Positions 12,101 through 20,263 of a stretch of DNA of 27,631 nucleotides are shown here, one piece after another. The translations under genes were made by a program, and so were the position numbers. The DNA is from Firmicutes bacterium CAG:124 (GTDB lineage Bacteria > Bacillota > Clostridia > Oscillospirales > Oscillospiraceae), in NCBI GenBank assembly GCA_000432135.1, contig HF990582.1:1-27631 (forward strand), given 5' to 3'. The notes under the pieces were generated by a model. The model worked only from the letters and a program-made list of their open reading frames with translations, did no database searches and was not told the DNA's origin. How positions within the stretch are numbered: the stretch's first letter is position 1; each line of letters opens with the position of its first letter.

Positions 12101-14575
12101 ATGGCAAAACAAGATAACATGAACAGCGGAAAACGAGCCGGAGGCGTCAGACATATCTTCGCGGTGATCGGGAAGATCGTCGGCACGATCCTTCTGACGG
12201 CGTTTCTGACGGCCCTGATCTTTGCGTGCCTGTTCGCGGTCTATGTAAAAAACGATCTGTCCGAGCAGGCGCAGTGGGCCTCCGACAGCTTTTCCATGGA
12301 GCAGACCTCCGTCATCTATTATGAAGACCCGGATACCGGAAAGTATGAGGTGCTGCAGGCCATCTACGGCGGCTCGAACAGCACGTTCGTCGAATACGAC
12401 GATATCCCCAAGAACCTCATCAACGCCTGCATCGCCATCGAGGACAAGCGCTTTGAAAAGCACCAGGGCGTCGACTGGGTCACGACGATGCGTGCCTGCT
12501 TCAAAATGTTCCTCGGCAAGAGCGAGGCCGGCGGCTCGACCATCACGCAACAGTTCATCAAAAACGCCACCGGCGAACGCGAGGTGACCGTGCGCCGCAA
12601 GCTGGTCGAGATCTATCGCGCGCTGGAATTCGAAAAAACGCACACCAAGCCGCAGATCATGGAGCTGTACCTGAATATCATCCCGCTCGGTGAAAACTGC
12701 CGCGGCGTGCAGTCCGCCTCGCGCGTGTACTTCGGCAAGGACGTCAAGGATCTGACGCTGGCGGAGTGCGCGTCTTTGATCGGCATCACCAACAACCCCT
12801 CGCGCTATGACCCGTATATCAGCGCAGAAAACAACAAGGAGCGGCAGGAGATCATTCTCTCCGAGATGCTCAAGCAGGGCTATATCAATCAGGCCCAGTA
12901 CGACGAGGCCGTCACGCAGGAGCTGGTATTCACGAACGCCAGCCGCGAAAAGAAAAAGTCCGACGACAATTATTCCTGGTTCGTCGATCAGGTTATCAAC
13001 GACGTGGTCAACGACCTGTGCGACAAGACCGGCTATGAATACGACATCGTCTATACGATGGTCAAGACCGGCGGCTATCAGATCTATTCCACCGTCAACC
13101 CTGATGTGCAGGCCGCCGTCGATCAGGTCTATGAGGATCTTTCGAGCCTGCCCGCAACGGCCAGCTCCCAGCAGCTCCAGTCCGGCATCGTTATTGTCGA
13201 CAATACGACCGGCGATATCGTCGCTCTGGCTGGAGGCGTCGGCAAAAAGCAGGGCAGCCTCGTCTGGAACTGTGCGACAAGAAGCCTTCTGTCCCCCGGC
13301 TCCATCATCAAGCCCGTCGCGGTCTACGCGCCCGCCATCGAGCTTGGCCTCATCACGCCCGCAACCGTTCTGGACGATACGCCGTACTCCTTCACCGATA
13401 CGGCGACCTGGCCCAAGAACCTCGACTCGACCTACCGCGGCCTCGTGTCCGTGGAAGAGGCCGTCGAGCAGTCCATCAATACCGTCCCGGTCAAGCTCGT
13501 GGCGCAGATGACGCCGGAATACAGCTATTCCTTCGCCAAGGACAAGATGGGCCTGTCCACGCTCGTCTCCTCGTACAAGACCACGAACGGCGAAGAGCTG
13601 TCCGACGTGAACCTCTGGGCGCTCGCCCTCGGCAGCCTCACAAGAGGCGTGACAGTCCGCGCCATGACGGCGGCCTACGCCGCGTTTGCCAACGAGGGCG
13701 TCTGGCGCGAGGCCCGGACTTACACCGTTGTGAAGGATTCGAACGGACAGGTCATTCTGGACAACACGCAGGAATCCCACGTCGCCATGAAGGACATGAC
13801 CGCGTGGTATATCACCGATATGCTCAAATCGACCGTCGAAAAGGGCACCGGCACGGCGGCGCAGCTGGAAAACATGACCGTAGCCGGCAAGACCGGCACG
13901 ACCTCGCGCGATTTCGACCGCTGGTTCGCGGGCTATACGCCGTATTATACCGGCGTCGTCTGGTGCGGCTACAATGACCCGGAGGAGATCGTGCTGACGG
14001 ATTCCGACACCAATCCCTCCATCGTCATGTGGCAGAAGGTCATGCGCCTTGTGCATCAGAACCTGAAGGATAAATCGTTCAAGCAGCCCGCCAATCTTGT
14101 GGAGGTCACGGTCTGCCGCGACAGCGGTCTTCTGCCGTCCGACGCCTGCGCGCTCGACCCGCGCGGCGACCGCACGGTCCGCGTCACGCTCAGCGCGCAT
14201 GACGTGCCGACGGCGCAGTGCACCGCCCACAAGCTGGTCGACATCTGCAACGCCTCCGGCCATGTGGCAAACGAGTTCTGCGTGCAGGTTCCCGGCAACG
14301 CCACGCACAAGGCCGCGCTGCTCGACGTGTCCCGCGACTTCCCCAAAAACGGTGTTGTGGTGCTCGATCAGGCCTACGCGATCCTGACGGGCAATCTTCC
14401 GGCAGGGTATTATGCCGCCGTTTCGCCGGACGTGGATTCGATCAACGTCGAGTGCTATATCCACAGCGAGGACGATCTGCCCGAACCTGAGCCGGAGGAG
14501 GACGAGGAGGACGACGAGTCCGATCCGGACGCGTCCGACATCTGGAGCAGCGCCGCAGACGGCGGCACCCCATAA
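12101..14575 (+). CDS. Class A penicillin-binding protein (PBP1A-type)
   Basis: Bifunctional peptidoglycan synthase of 824 aa. One membrane helix (about 19-48) is followed by a GT51 transglycosylase domain, with catalytic Glu114 in IAIEDKRFEKHQGVDW and the GGSTITQQ motif (144-151). The transpeptidase domain has SIIK (Ser401, Lys404), SIN (458-460) and KTGT (597-600), all intact. The C terminus adds a cysteine-containing region (CRDSGLLPSDAC near 690) and a strongly acidic tail (about 785-812, PEPEPEEDEEDDESDPD). The start at 12101 is set by GGAGGT at 12090-12095; the upstream frame from 12041 is untranslated leader. The methyltransferase gene follows after 23 bp. Confidence 0.95.
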   Translation: MAKQDNMNSGKRAGGVRHIFAVIGKIVGTILLTAFLTALIFACLFAVYVKNDLSEQAQWASDSFSMEQTSVIYYEDPDTGKYEVLQAIYGGSNSTFVEYDDIPKNLINACIAIEDKRFEKHQGVDWVTTMRACFKMFLGKSEAGGSTITQQFIKNATGEREVTVRRKLVEIYRALEFEKTHTKPQIMELYLNIIPLGENCRGVQSASRVYFGKDVKDLTLAECASLIGITNNPSRYDPYISAENNKERQEIILSEMLKQGYINQAQYDEAVTQELVFTNASREKKKSDDNYSWFVDQVINDVVNDLCDKTGYEYDIVYTMVKTGGYQIYSTVNPDVQAAVDQVYEDLSSLPATASSQQLQSGIVIVDNTTGDIVALAGGVGKKQGSLVWNCATRSLLSPGSIIKPVAVYAPAIELGLITPATVLDDTPYSFTDTATWPKNLDSTYRGLVSVEEAVEQSINTVPVKLVAQMTPEYSYSFAKDKMGLSTLVSSYKTTNGEELSDVNLWALALGSLTRGVTVRAMTAAYAAFANEGVWREARTYTVVKDSNGQVILDNTQESHVAMKDMTAWYITDMLKSTVEKGTGTAAQLENMTVAGKTGTTSRDFDRWFAGYTPYYTGVVWCGYNDPEEIVLTDSDTNPSIVMWQKVMRLVHQNLKDKSFKQPANLVEVTVCRDSGLLPSDACALDPRGDRTVRVTLSAHDVPTAQCTAHKLVDICNASGHVANEFCVQVPGNATHKAALLDVSRDFPKNGVVVLDQAYAILTGNLPAGYYAAVSPDVDSINVECYIHSEDDLPEPEPEEDEEDDESDPDASDIWSSAADGGTP

Positions 14576-14598
14576 TCAAACGCAGACAGGAGAGCAAT

Positions 14599-15468
14599 AT
14601 GTGGCTTGCTGACAGCTGGAAGGACTATGAGGTCCTCGATACCTCCGCCGGGGAAAAGCTCGAACGGTGGGGGAAATATATCCTCGTGCGCCCGGATCCG
14701 CAGGTGATCTGGAACACGCCGAAGGACGATCCGCTCTGGCGGAAGTATGACGCGCGCTACGCGCGCTCGAACACCGGCGGCGGAAAATGGCAGAATCTGC
14801 GTCTGCCCGCCCAATGGCAGGTGCGCTATAAGGAGCTGACCTTTCAGGTCAAGCCCATGAATTTCAAGCATACCGGCGTTTTCCCGGAACAGGCTGCCAA
14901 CTGGGACTTCATGATGGAGAGAATCCGCAATGCGGGCCGTCCCGTCCGCGTTCTGAACCTGTTCGCCTATACGGGCGGCGCGACCATCGCCTGTGCCGCT
15001 GCGGGCGCAAGCGTCTGTCACGTCGATGCGGCCAAGGGCATGGTGCTCTGGGCAAAGGAAAACGCAAAGGTCTCCGGGCTTGAGGACAGGCCCATCCGCT
15101 GGATCGTGGACGACTGCGCCAAGTTTGTCGAGCGTGAGATCCGCCGCGGCAAGACCTACGACGCGATTATCATGGACCCGCCAAGCTACGGGCGCGGCCC
15201 GTCCGGCGAGGTCTGGAAGCTGGAGGAGAATCTGTATCTGTTTGTGGAGCTGGTCAGCCGCGTGCTTTCCGACGATCCGCTGTTTTTTATCATCAATTCC
15301 TATACGACGGGTCTGGCCCCGTCCGTCATGCGCTATCTGACGGAGACAATCGTCTCGAAGAAATACGGCGGCTATACCAGTTCCGATGAGCTCGGCCTGC
15401 CGGTGCGCGATACTGGCCTGGCTCTGCCGTGCGGTGCGACGTGCCGCTGGACAAAGGAGAAGCCATGA
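14599..15468 (+). CDS. Class I SAM-dependent methyltransferase (RlmI/RlmK-like)
   Basis: A 289-aa probable rRNA methyltransferase. The SAM-binding motif I is VRVLNLFAYTGGATIACAAAGA (about 116-137), motif II is VCHVDAAKGMVLWAKENAK, and the catalytic/substrate motif is MDPPSYGRGP (192-201), as in the COG1092-type 23S rRNA cytosine methyltransferases. The N-terminal region lacks a clear PUA domain. The target base is inferred only. Ribosome site AGGAGAG lies at 14588-14594. Its stop overlaps the ecfA1 ATG by 4 nt (ATGA), so it is co-translated with the transporter genes, in the place where rplQ often lies in Firmicutes. Confidence 0.85.
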   Translation: MWLADSWKDYEVLDTSAGEKLERWGKYILVRPDPQVIWNTPKDDPLWRKYDARYARSNTGGGKWQNLRLPAQWQVRYKELTFQVKPMNFKHTGVFPEQAANWDFMMERIRNAGRPVRVLNLFAYTGGATIACAAAGASVCHVDAAKGMVLWAKENAKVSGLEDRPIRWIVDDCAKFVEREIRRGKTYDAIIMDPPSYGRGPSGEVWKLEENLYLFVELVSRVLSDDPLFFIINSYTTGLAPSVMRYLTETIVSKKYGGYTSSDELGLPVRDTGLALPCGATCRWTKEKP

Positions 15469-16316
15469 CCACAGCGATTCAGGTAAACGACCTGCATTAT
15501 ACGTATGAGGGTCAGGACGGCGGCGAGACGCATATCGTCTTCGACGACCTGAGCCTGTCCATTGAGCAGGGAAGCTTTGTCGCCGTGCTCGGACATAACG
15601 GCTGCGGCAAGTCGACGCTTGCCAAGCATTTTAACGCCATTCTCCTGCCCGCAGGCGGCAGCGTGACGGTCTACGGCATGGATACGAAGGACGAGGAGAT
15701 GCTTCTCGCCATCCGGCAGCACGTCGGCATGGTCTTCCAGAACCCGGACAACCAGATCGTCTCCAATGTCGTAGAGGAGGACGTCGCCTTTGCGCCGGAA
15801 AACCTCGGCGTCGCGTCGCAGGAGATCCGGCAGCGCGTCGACGACGCGCTCAGGGCCGTCGGGATGTACGACTACCGCACCTACGCCCCGCAGCTCCTGT
15901 CTGGCGGGCAGAAGCAGCGCGTGGCCATCGCGGGCGTGCTCGCCATGCAGCCGCAGTGCGTCGTGCTCGACGAGCCGACTGCCATGCTCGACCCGCAGGG
16001 CCGGCGCGAGGTGCTCGATACCATCGAACGGCTGAACCGGGAAACCGGCATGACGGTCATTCTGATCACCCATCACATGGACGAGGCCGCACGCGCGGAC
16101 CGCGTGATCGCCATGTCCGAGGGCAGGATCGTCGCCGACGGAACGCCGCAGGCGGTCTTCGCGCAGGAGCCGCTGCTGCGCAGCGTCGGCCTCGACGTGC
16201 CGCAGACCGAGCAGCTGCTGCTGGAGCTGAAGCGCCGCGGCGTCGACATTCCGACCGACGCGCTGACGCCGGAGGCCTGCGCGCAGCTGCTCCGGCAGCG
16301 CATCGCGCGCAGCTGA
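15465..16316 (+). CDS. ecfA1: ECF transporter ATPase A1
   Basis: One of two ATPases of the shared energy-coupling factor module for vitamin uptake. The 283-aa product has Walker A GHNGCGKS (43-50), Q-loop VGMVFQNPDNQIVSNVVEEDVAFAPENLG (typical of EcfA), signature LSGGQKQRVAIAGVLAM and Walker B CVVLDEPTAMLDPQGRREV. The C-terminal extension contains the ECF-specific region after VPQTEQLLLELKRRGV. The start at 15465 has AAGGAG at 15454-15459; the apparent upstream extension lies inside the methyltransferase gene. Confidence 0.95.
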   Translation: MTTAIQVNDLHYTYEGQDGGETHIVFDDLSLSIEQGSFVAVLGHNGCGKSTLAKHFNAILLPAGGSVTVYGMDTKDEEMLLAIRQHVGMVFQNPDNQIVSNVVEEDVAFAPENLGVASQEIRQRVDDALRAVGMYDYRTYAPQLLSGGQKQRVAIAGVLAMQPQCVVLDEPTAMLDPQGRREVLDTIERLNRETGMTVILITHHMDEAARADRVIAMSEGRIVADGTPQAVFAQEPLLRSVGLDVPQTEQLLLELKRRGVDIPTDALTPEACAQLLRQRIARS

Positions 16317-16341
16317 ACCAGAACACCCGGAGGAAGAAGCC

Positions 16342-17211
16342 TTGACGCCTATTTTAGAGATACAGAAGCTTTCCCATATCTACAGCCCGGATACGCCGTT
16401 TGAACACGCGGCGCTTTCGAACGTCGATCTGACGATCAGCCGGGGCGAGTTCGTCGGCCTCATCGGCCATACCGGCTCCGGCAAATCCACGCTGGTGCAG
16501 CATATGAACGGCCTTCTGAAGCCGACGTCCGGCCATGTGCTGTTTGACGGCCGCGACATCTGGGAGGACCCCAAGTTCACCCGCCAGATCCGCTTCCGCG
16601 TCGGTCTGGTGTTCCAGTACCCGGAATATCAGCTGTTTGAGGAGACTGTCTACGCCGATATCGCCTTCGGCCCGAAAAACATGGGCCTTTCCAAAGACGA
16701 GATCGACGCGCGTGTCCGCCGTGCGGCGGGCTTTGTCGGCATTTCCGAGGCGGAGCTTGCCAAATCCCCATTTGATCTTTCCGGCGGACAGAAGCGCCGC
16801 GCGGCCATCGCGGGCGTGATCGCCATGGAGCCGGACGTGCTCATTCTCGACGAGCCGACGGCGGGACTTGACCCCGCAGGCCGCGAGAGCATTCTCAAAA
16901 ATATCCGCGATTATCAGGCCGCGCAGCAAGCGGCTGTTGTGATGGTCAGCCACTCGATGGAGGAGATCGCCTCCAACGTTGACCGCCTGATCGTCATGGA
17001 AAAGGGAACCGCCGTCATGACCGGCGCACCGTCCGAGGTCTTTTCCCACGCGGCGGAGCTTGTCTCCATGGGTCTGAATGTGCCGTGCATGACGCAGGTG
17101 CTGCTGCGGCTGCAGCAGCTCGGCGTGAACGTCCCGGCCTCGGCCTATACGGTCGAGCAGGCGGCAGATCTTCTCGAACCGCTTCTGAAGGGGGGCGCGC
17201 AGATATGCTGA
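16342..17211 (+). CDS. ecfA2: ECF transporter ATPase A2
   Basis: Second ATPase of the energy-coupling factor module, 289 aa. Walker A GHTGSGKS, Q-loop VGLVFQYPEYQLFEETVYADIAFGPKNMG, signature LSGGQKRRAAIAGVIAM and Walker B VLILDEPTAGLDPAGRE are complete. FQYPEYQLF is the usual EcfA2 form. The start is TTG at 16342, chosen because CGGAGGA lies at 16328-16334 and it yields a normal N terminus (MTPILEIQKLSHIY). It overlaps ecfT by 7 nt (ATGCTGA). Confidence 0.95.
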   Translation: MTPILEIQKLSHIYSPDTPFEHAALSNVDLTISRGEFVGLIGHTGSGKSTLVQHMNGLLKPTSGHVLFDGRDIWEDPKFTRQIRFRVGLVFQYPEYQLFEETVYADIAFGPKNMGLSKDEIDARVRRAAGFVGISEAELAKSPFDLSGGQKRRAAIAGVIAMEPDVLILDEPTAGLDPAGRESILKNIRDYQAAQQAAVVMVSHSMEEIASNVDRLIVMEKGTAVMTGAPSEVFSHAAELVSMGLNVPCMTQVLLRLQQLGVNVPASAYTVEQAADLLEPLLKGGAQIC

Positions 17212-18008
17212 AGGACGTGACCCTCGGCCAGTTTTTCCCCGGCCAGACCCCCATCCACAAGCTTGACCCCCGCACGAAGCTCGTGCTCGTGATCGTCTAT
17301 ATCGTCGCGCTGTTCCTCGCGAAATGGTTCGTTTCCTATGTGGTCATTGCCGCGTTCCTCGCCATCGTCATTGCCATGAGCAAGATCCGCTTGAAGGTCG
17401 TACTCAAAAACCTCAAGCCGCTTCTGTTCATCATCATCCTGACCGCGCTTTTGAACCTGCTTTACGGACAGGGGGAACCAATTGCGCAGTTCTGGATCTT
17501 CAAAATCACAAAATCCGGCATTCAGAACGCCGTTTTCATGGTGCTTCGCATTTCCCTGCTCGTGGCCGGAACATTTATGTTAACCTATACAACCTCGCCG
17601 ATCGCGCTGACGGACGGGCTGGAAAGCCTGCTGTCGCCGCTTAAAAGGCTGCACGCGCCGGTGCATGAGCTTTCCATGATGATGTCCATTGCACTGCGCT
17701 TTATTCCCACACTGATTGAGGAGACGGACAAGATCATGTCGGCGCAGAAGGCCAGAGGTGCGGATTTTGAATCCGGCAACCTCCTCAGCCGCGCCAAGGC
17801 GCTCGTGCCCATTCTTGTGCCACTGTTCATCAGCGCGTTCCGCCGGGCCGACGAGCTTGCGACCGCCATGGAATGCCGCTGCTACCACGGCGGCGAGGGC
17901 CGCACAAAGCTCTCCGAGCTGCACTATCAGAAGCGCGATTACCTCGCCTACCTCTCCGGCGCAGCCCTCCTCGCCGTCATGATCGTCCTGCGGCAGCTTG
18001 GCCTGTAA
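17205..18008 (+). CDS. ecfT: ECF transporter transmembrane scaffold T
   Basis: Transmembrane subunit linking EcfA1/EcfA2 to interchangeable S components such as RibU. The 267-aa protein opens with TLGQFFPGQTPIHKLDPRTKLV, typical of EcfT, has about five helices, and carries the two coupling motifs: AQKARGADF (ARG box) and ATAMECRCY, where Cys replaces the more usual Ala of AMEAR. GGGGGG at 17190-17195 serves as ribosome site with the ATG at 17205. It completes an A-A-T operon; no S component is adjacent, which marks it as a group II module. Confidence 0.95.
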   Translation: MLKDVTLGQFFPGQTPIHKLDPRTKLVLVIVYIVALFLAKWFVSYVVIAAFLAIVIAMSKIRLKVVLKNLKPLLFIIILTALLNLLYGQGEPIAQFWIFKITKSGIQNAVFMVLRISLLVAGTFMLTYTTSPIALTDGLESLLSPLKRLHAPVHELSMMMSIALRFIPTLIEETDKIMSAQKARGADFESGNLLSRAKALVPILVPLFISAFRRADELATAMECRCYHGGEGRTKLSELHYQKRDYLAYLSGAALLAVMIVLRQLGL

Positions 18009-18094
18009 CAAAAGGCTCCCCTGAAAGGTTGCAGCAGGCAGACACAAAAAGCAAAGGCCCGATGCGAATCCGTACTGTATCTACCCAATGAGTT

Positions 18095-18199
18095 GTAGGG
18101 GCCGATGCCCACATCGGCCCGATGAGAAGTTACGAATTCGCCGAAGATTACCGTAAAAACGATGCAATCCGCCGGGCCGATGTGGGCATCGGCCCCTAC
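18095..18199. repeat. REPIN-like element C (complete, best copy)
   Basis: A 105-bp unit between ecfT and truA. Two identical 26-bp palindromic ends lie in inverted orientation: GTAG then GGGCCGATG/CATCGGCCC with a 4-nt loop (18095-18120), and its exact reverse complement ending CTAC (18174-18199). The 53-bp interior carries TACGAATTCGCCGAA. GTAG feet face outward. The same unit is at 1839-1942 and, degenerate, at 1722-1810. The remaining gap (18009-18094) shows nothing recognisable. Confidence 0.82.
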
Positions 18200-18250
18200 A
18201 AGCGCCCTCCTATTTCCACCGCTCACACTCAGATGATAAGGAAGTATCCT

Positions 18251-19015
18251 ATGCGCAACATCGCCCTGACGCTCAAATATCTCGGCACAGCCTATCACGG
18301 CTGGCAGGTGCAGAAGACGGTCACGACCGTCGGCCAGACGCTGGAAGAGGCGGCGGCGGCCGTCGTCGGCCATCCGGTGCATATGACCGGCTGCGGCCGC
18401 ACGGACGCAGGCGTTCACGCACGCGTCTATGTCGCCAATTTCCGCACTTCCGCCCGCATTCCGTGTGACCGCATCCCGTATGCGCTCAACACGCACCTGC
18501 CGGAGGATATCGTCGTGACAAACGCGATGGAGGTGCACGAGGACTTCAACGCCATCGGCTCCTGCGTCAAAAAGGAATATACGTATCTGATCTATAATTC
18601 CGGCATCCGCGATCCGTTTTATGTCAACCGTGCATGGTTCTACCCCAAGCATCTGGACGAGACGGTCATGCAGCGCGCGGCGGACTGCTTCATCGGCACG
18701 CACGACTTCGCCGCCGTCCGCTCGGTCGGCACGGATGTCAAATCCACCGTGCGCACGGTTTATGATTACAAGGTCGAGCGCGACGGCGATCTCATTTCGC
18801 TGCGCGTCAGCGCCAACGGCTTTCTTTATAATATGGCCCGCGCCATGGCGGGCACCTGCGTCTATGCCGCCGAAGGAAAGTTCCCGCCGGAGGCCGTCGC
18901 GCAGATCCTCCTGAACGGCGACCGCACGGCGGCGGGGCCGACCGTCCCGCCCGGCGGGCTTTACATGACGCAGCTCTGGTATGATGACGGAAAGGCGGTT
19001 TTCCATGTCGGATAA
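18251..19015 (+). CDS. truA: tRNA pseudouridine(38-40) synthase TruA
   Basis: Makes pseudouridine at positions 38-40 of the tRNA anticodon stem. The 254-aa protein begins MRNIALTLKYLGTAYHGWQVQ, carries the catalytic Asp52 in GCGRTDAGVHARVYVANF, and later has VKKEYTYLIYN, GTHDFAAVRS and the NGFLYNMARAMAGT motif. AAGGAAG at 18238-18244 fixes the start; an upstream frame from 18122 runs out of REPIN-like element C. It follows ecfT as commonly seen in Firmicutes and overlaps the next gene by 11 nt. Confidence 0.96.
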   Translation: MRNIALTLKYLGTAYHGWQVQKTVTTVGQTLEEAAAAVVGHPVHMTGCGRTDAGVHARVYVANFRTSARIPCDRIPYALNTHLPEDIVVTNAMEVHEDFNAIGSCVKKEYTYLIYNSGIRDPFYVNRAWFYPKHLDETVMQRAADCFIGTHDFAAVRSVGTDVKSTVRTVYDYKVERDGDLISLRVSANGFLYNMARAMAGTCVYAAEGKFPPEAVAQILLNGDRTAAGPTVPPGGLYMTQLWYDDGKAVFHVG

Positions 19016-20168
19016 TATCTCGCAGCTGCATCCGCAGAAGCATCCGGGCCTAGGAAAGCGGATCGCCGTGTTTGCGGTCCTGCTCGTGTTTGTCACGGGC
19101 GGCGTGGCGGCCTATGTGTTCCGCGACCGGCTGAATCTGGACGCGCTGCAGCGCTACGTGCGCTATCTGAACGTCTCCGAGGACAGCAAAACGGGCCGAT
19201 TCGTCTACGACGAAAGCAACTCCAACCGCTATGCCGGGCTGTCCGGCGGGCTGTCCGTCGCCTCCGCGACGGGCCTGAGTCTTTACGATAAGGACGGCGT
19301 GGAGACAGCCTCCATTCAGGCGTCCATGTCCGCGCCAGTTTTAAAGACCGGCGGTGACCTCGCGCTGGCCTACGACACCGGCGGCAATACGCTGGAAGCC
19401 GCCAGCCAGAAACGCGGCTCCGTCCTGCACGTTTCATCCCAGAAGCCGATTCTGGACGCGGATATTGCGTCTGACGGCAGCATCTGCTATTTATCCAGTG
19501 AGTCAGGCTATCGCGCCGTGCTCTATGTCTACAACAGCCAGCAGGCGCTGATCTACCGCTGGCTCTCGTCAAGCCAGTATTTCATGCGCTGCACCGTCTC
19601 CTCCGGCGCAAAATACGCCGCCGCTGCCGCACTCGGGCAGGAGGACGGGATGTTCCAGTCCTCTGTCGTCCTCTTCCGGACGGATTCGGAGGAAATTCTC
19701 CGCACCATCCCCATCGGAAATGCCCTGATCTACGATCTGCATTTCCTGCCCGGAAACACGCTCTGCGTCCTGTGTGAAGACGCGCTGTATTTCTATGAGC
19801 TGGACGGCCAGTGCCTCGGCAGCTACGCCTTTGAGGACGCCTATCTCAAAGACTACACGCTGGACGGAAACGGCTTCGTCACGCTCGTCATGAATCTCTA
19901 TAAGGCCGGAAACGGCTATACCGCCCTGACCGTCGGGTATGACGGGACAGTGCTCGGCACGCTTCCAATCAGCGAGCAGATTCTGGACATTTCCGCTTCG
20001 GGCAAGTATCTCGCCCTCCTGACGAGCGGCGCGCTTTCCATTTACGATCAGAATCTCACGGAATACGACGTTTCCGACAACACGACCGGCGCGTCCAGCG
20101 CCGTCATGCGCGAGGACGGCTCTGCCATTCTCCTGGCCAACGGCCATGGGACGCTGTATGTCCCGTAA
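19005..20168 (+). CDS. DUF5711 family membrane-anchored protein
   Basis: A 387-aa protein of unknown function: short cytoplasmic N terminus, one helix (about 24-41), then an extracytoplasmic region rich in short beta-strand repeats such as GGDLALAYDTGGNTLEAAS, ASDGSICYLSSESGYRAVLYVY, and SASGKYLALLTSGALSIYD, which looks like a beta-propeller. This pattern fits DUF5711. The ATG at 19005 lies inside the end of truA, preceded by GGAAAGGCGG, so translation is coupled. No enzyme motif is visible. About 95 bp separate it from the Clp gene, which has its own promoter. Confidence 0.8.
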   Translation: MSDNISQLHPQKHPGLGKRIAVFAVLLVFVTGGVAAYVFRDRLNLDALQRYVRYLNVSEDSKTGRFVYDESNSNRYAGLSGGLSVASATGLSLYDKDGVETASIQASMSAPVLKTGGDLALAYDTGGNTLEAASQKRGSVLHVSSQKPILDADIASDGSICYLSSESGYRAVLYVYNSQQALIYRWLSSSQYFMRCTVSSGAKYAAAAALGQEDGMFQSSVVLFRTDSEEILRTIPIGNALIYDLHFLPGNTLCVLCEDALYFYELDGQCLGSYAFEDAYLKDYTLDGNGFVTLVMNLYKAGNGYTALTVGYDGTVLGTLPISEQILDISASGKYLALLTSGALSIYDQNLTEYDVSDNTTGASSAVMREDGSAILLANGHGTLYVP

Positions 20169-20195
20169 ATAATTTTCCAAAAAACGTTTACAATT

Positions 20196-20235
20196 CTGCA
20201 AAGATACGACGGCCTGCCTGTGATATACTTTGCAG
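20196..20235 (+). promoter_or_regulatory. Promoter and possible operator of the Clp ATPase gene
   Basis: TATACT at 20224-20229 is the likely -10; the -35 (around 20201-20206) is weak. The perfect inverted repeat CTGCAAAG (20196-20203) and CTTTGCAG (20228-20235) brackets the promoter, one arm over the -35 region and one over the -10 edge, with centres 32 bp apart. It matches neither the CIRCE nor the CtsR heptad consensus. Confidence 0.5.
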
Positions 20236-20263
20236 AAGGAAACACGATAAGGAGAAGCCTTTT

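Noticed and set aside
12047..14464. Minus-strand open frame of 805 codons opposite the class A PBP gene.
   Set aside because: All PBP catalytic motifs lie on the plus strand; the antisense frame is His/Asp/Arg-rich and resembles no family.
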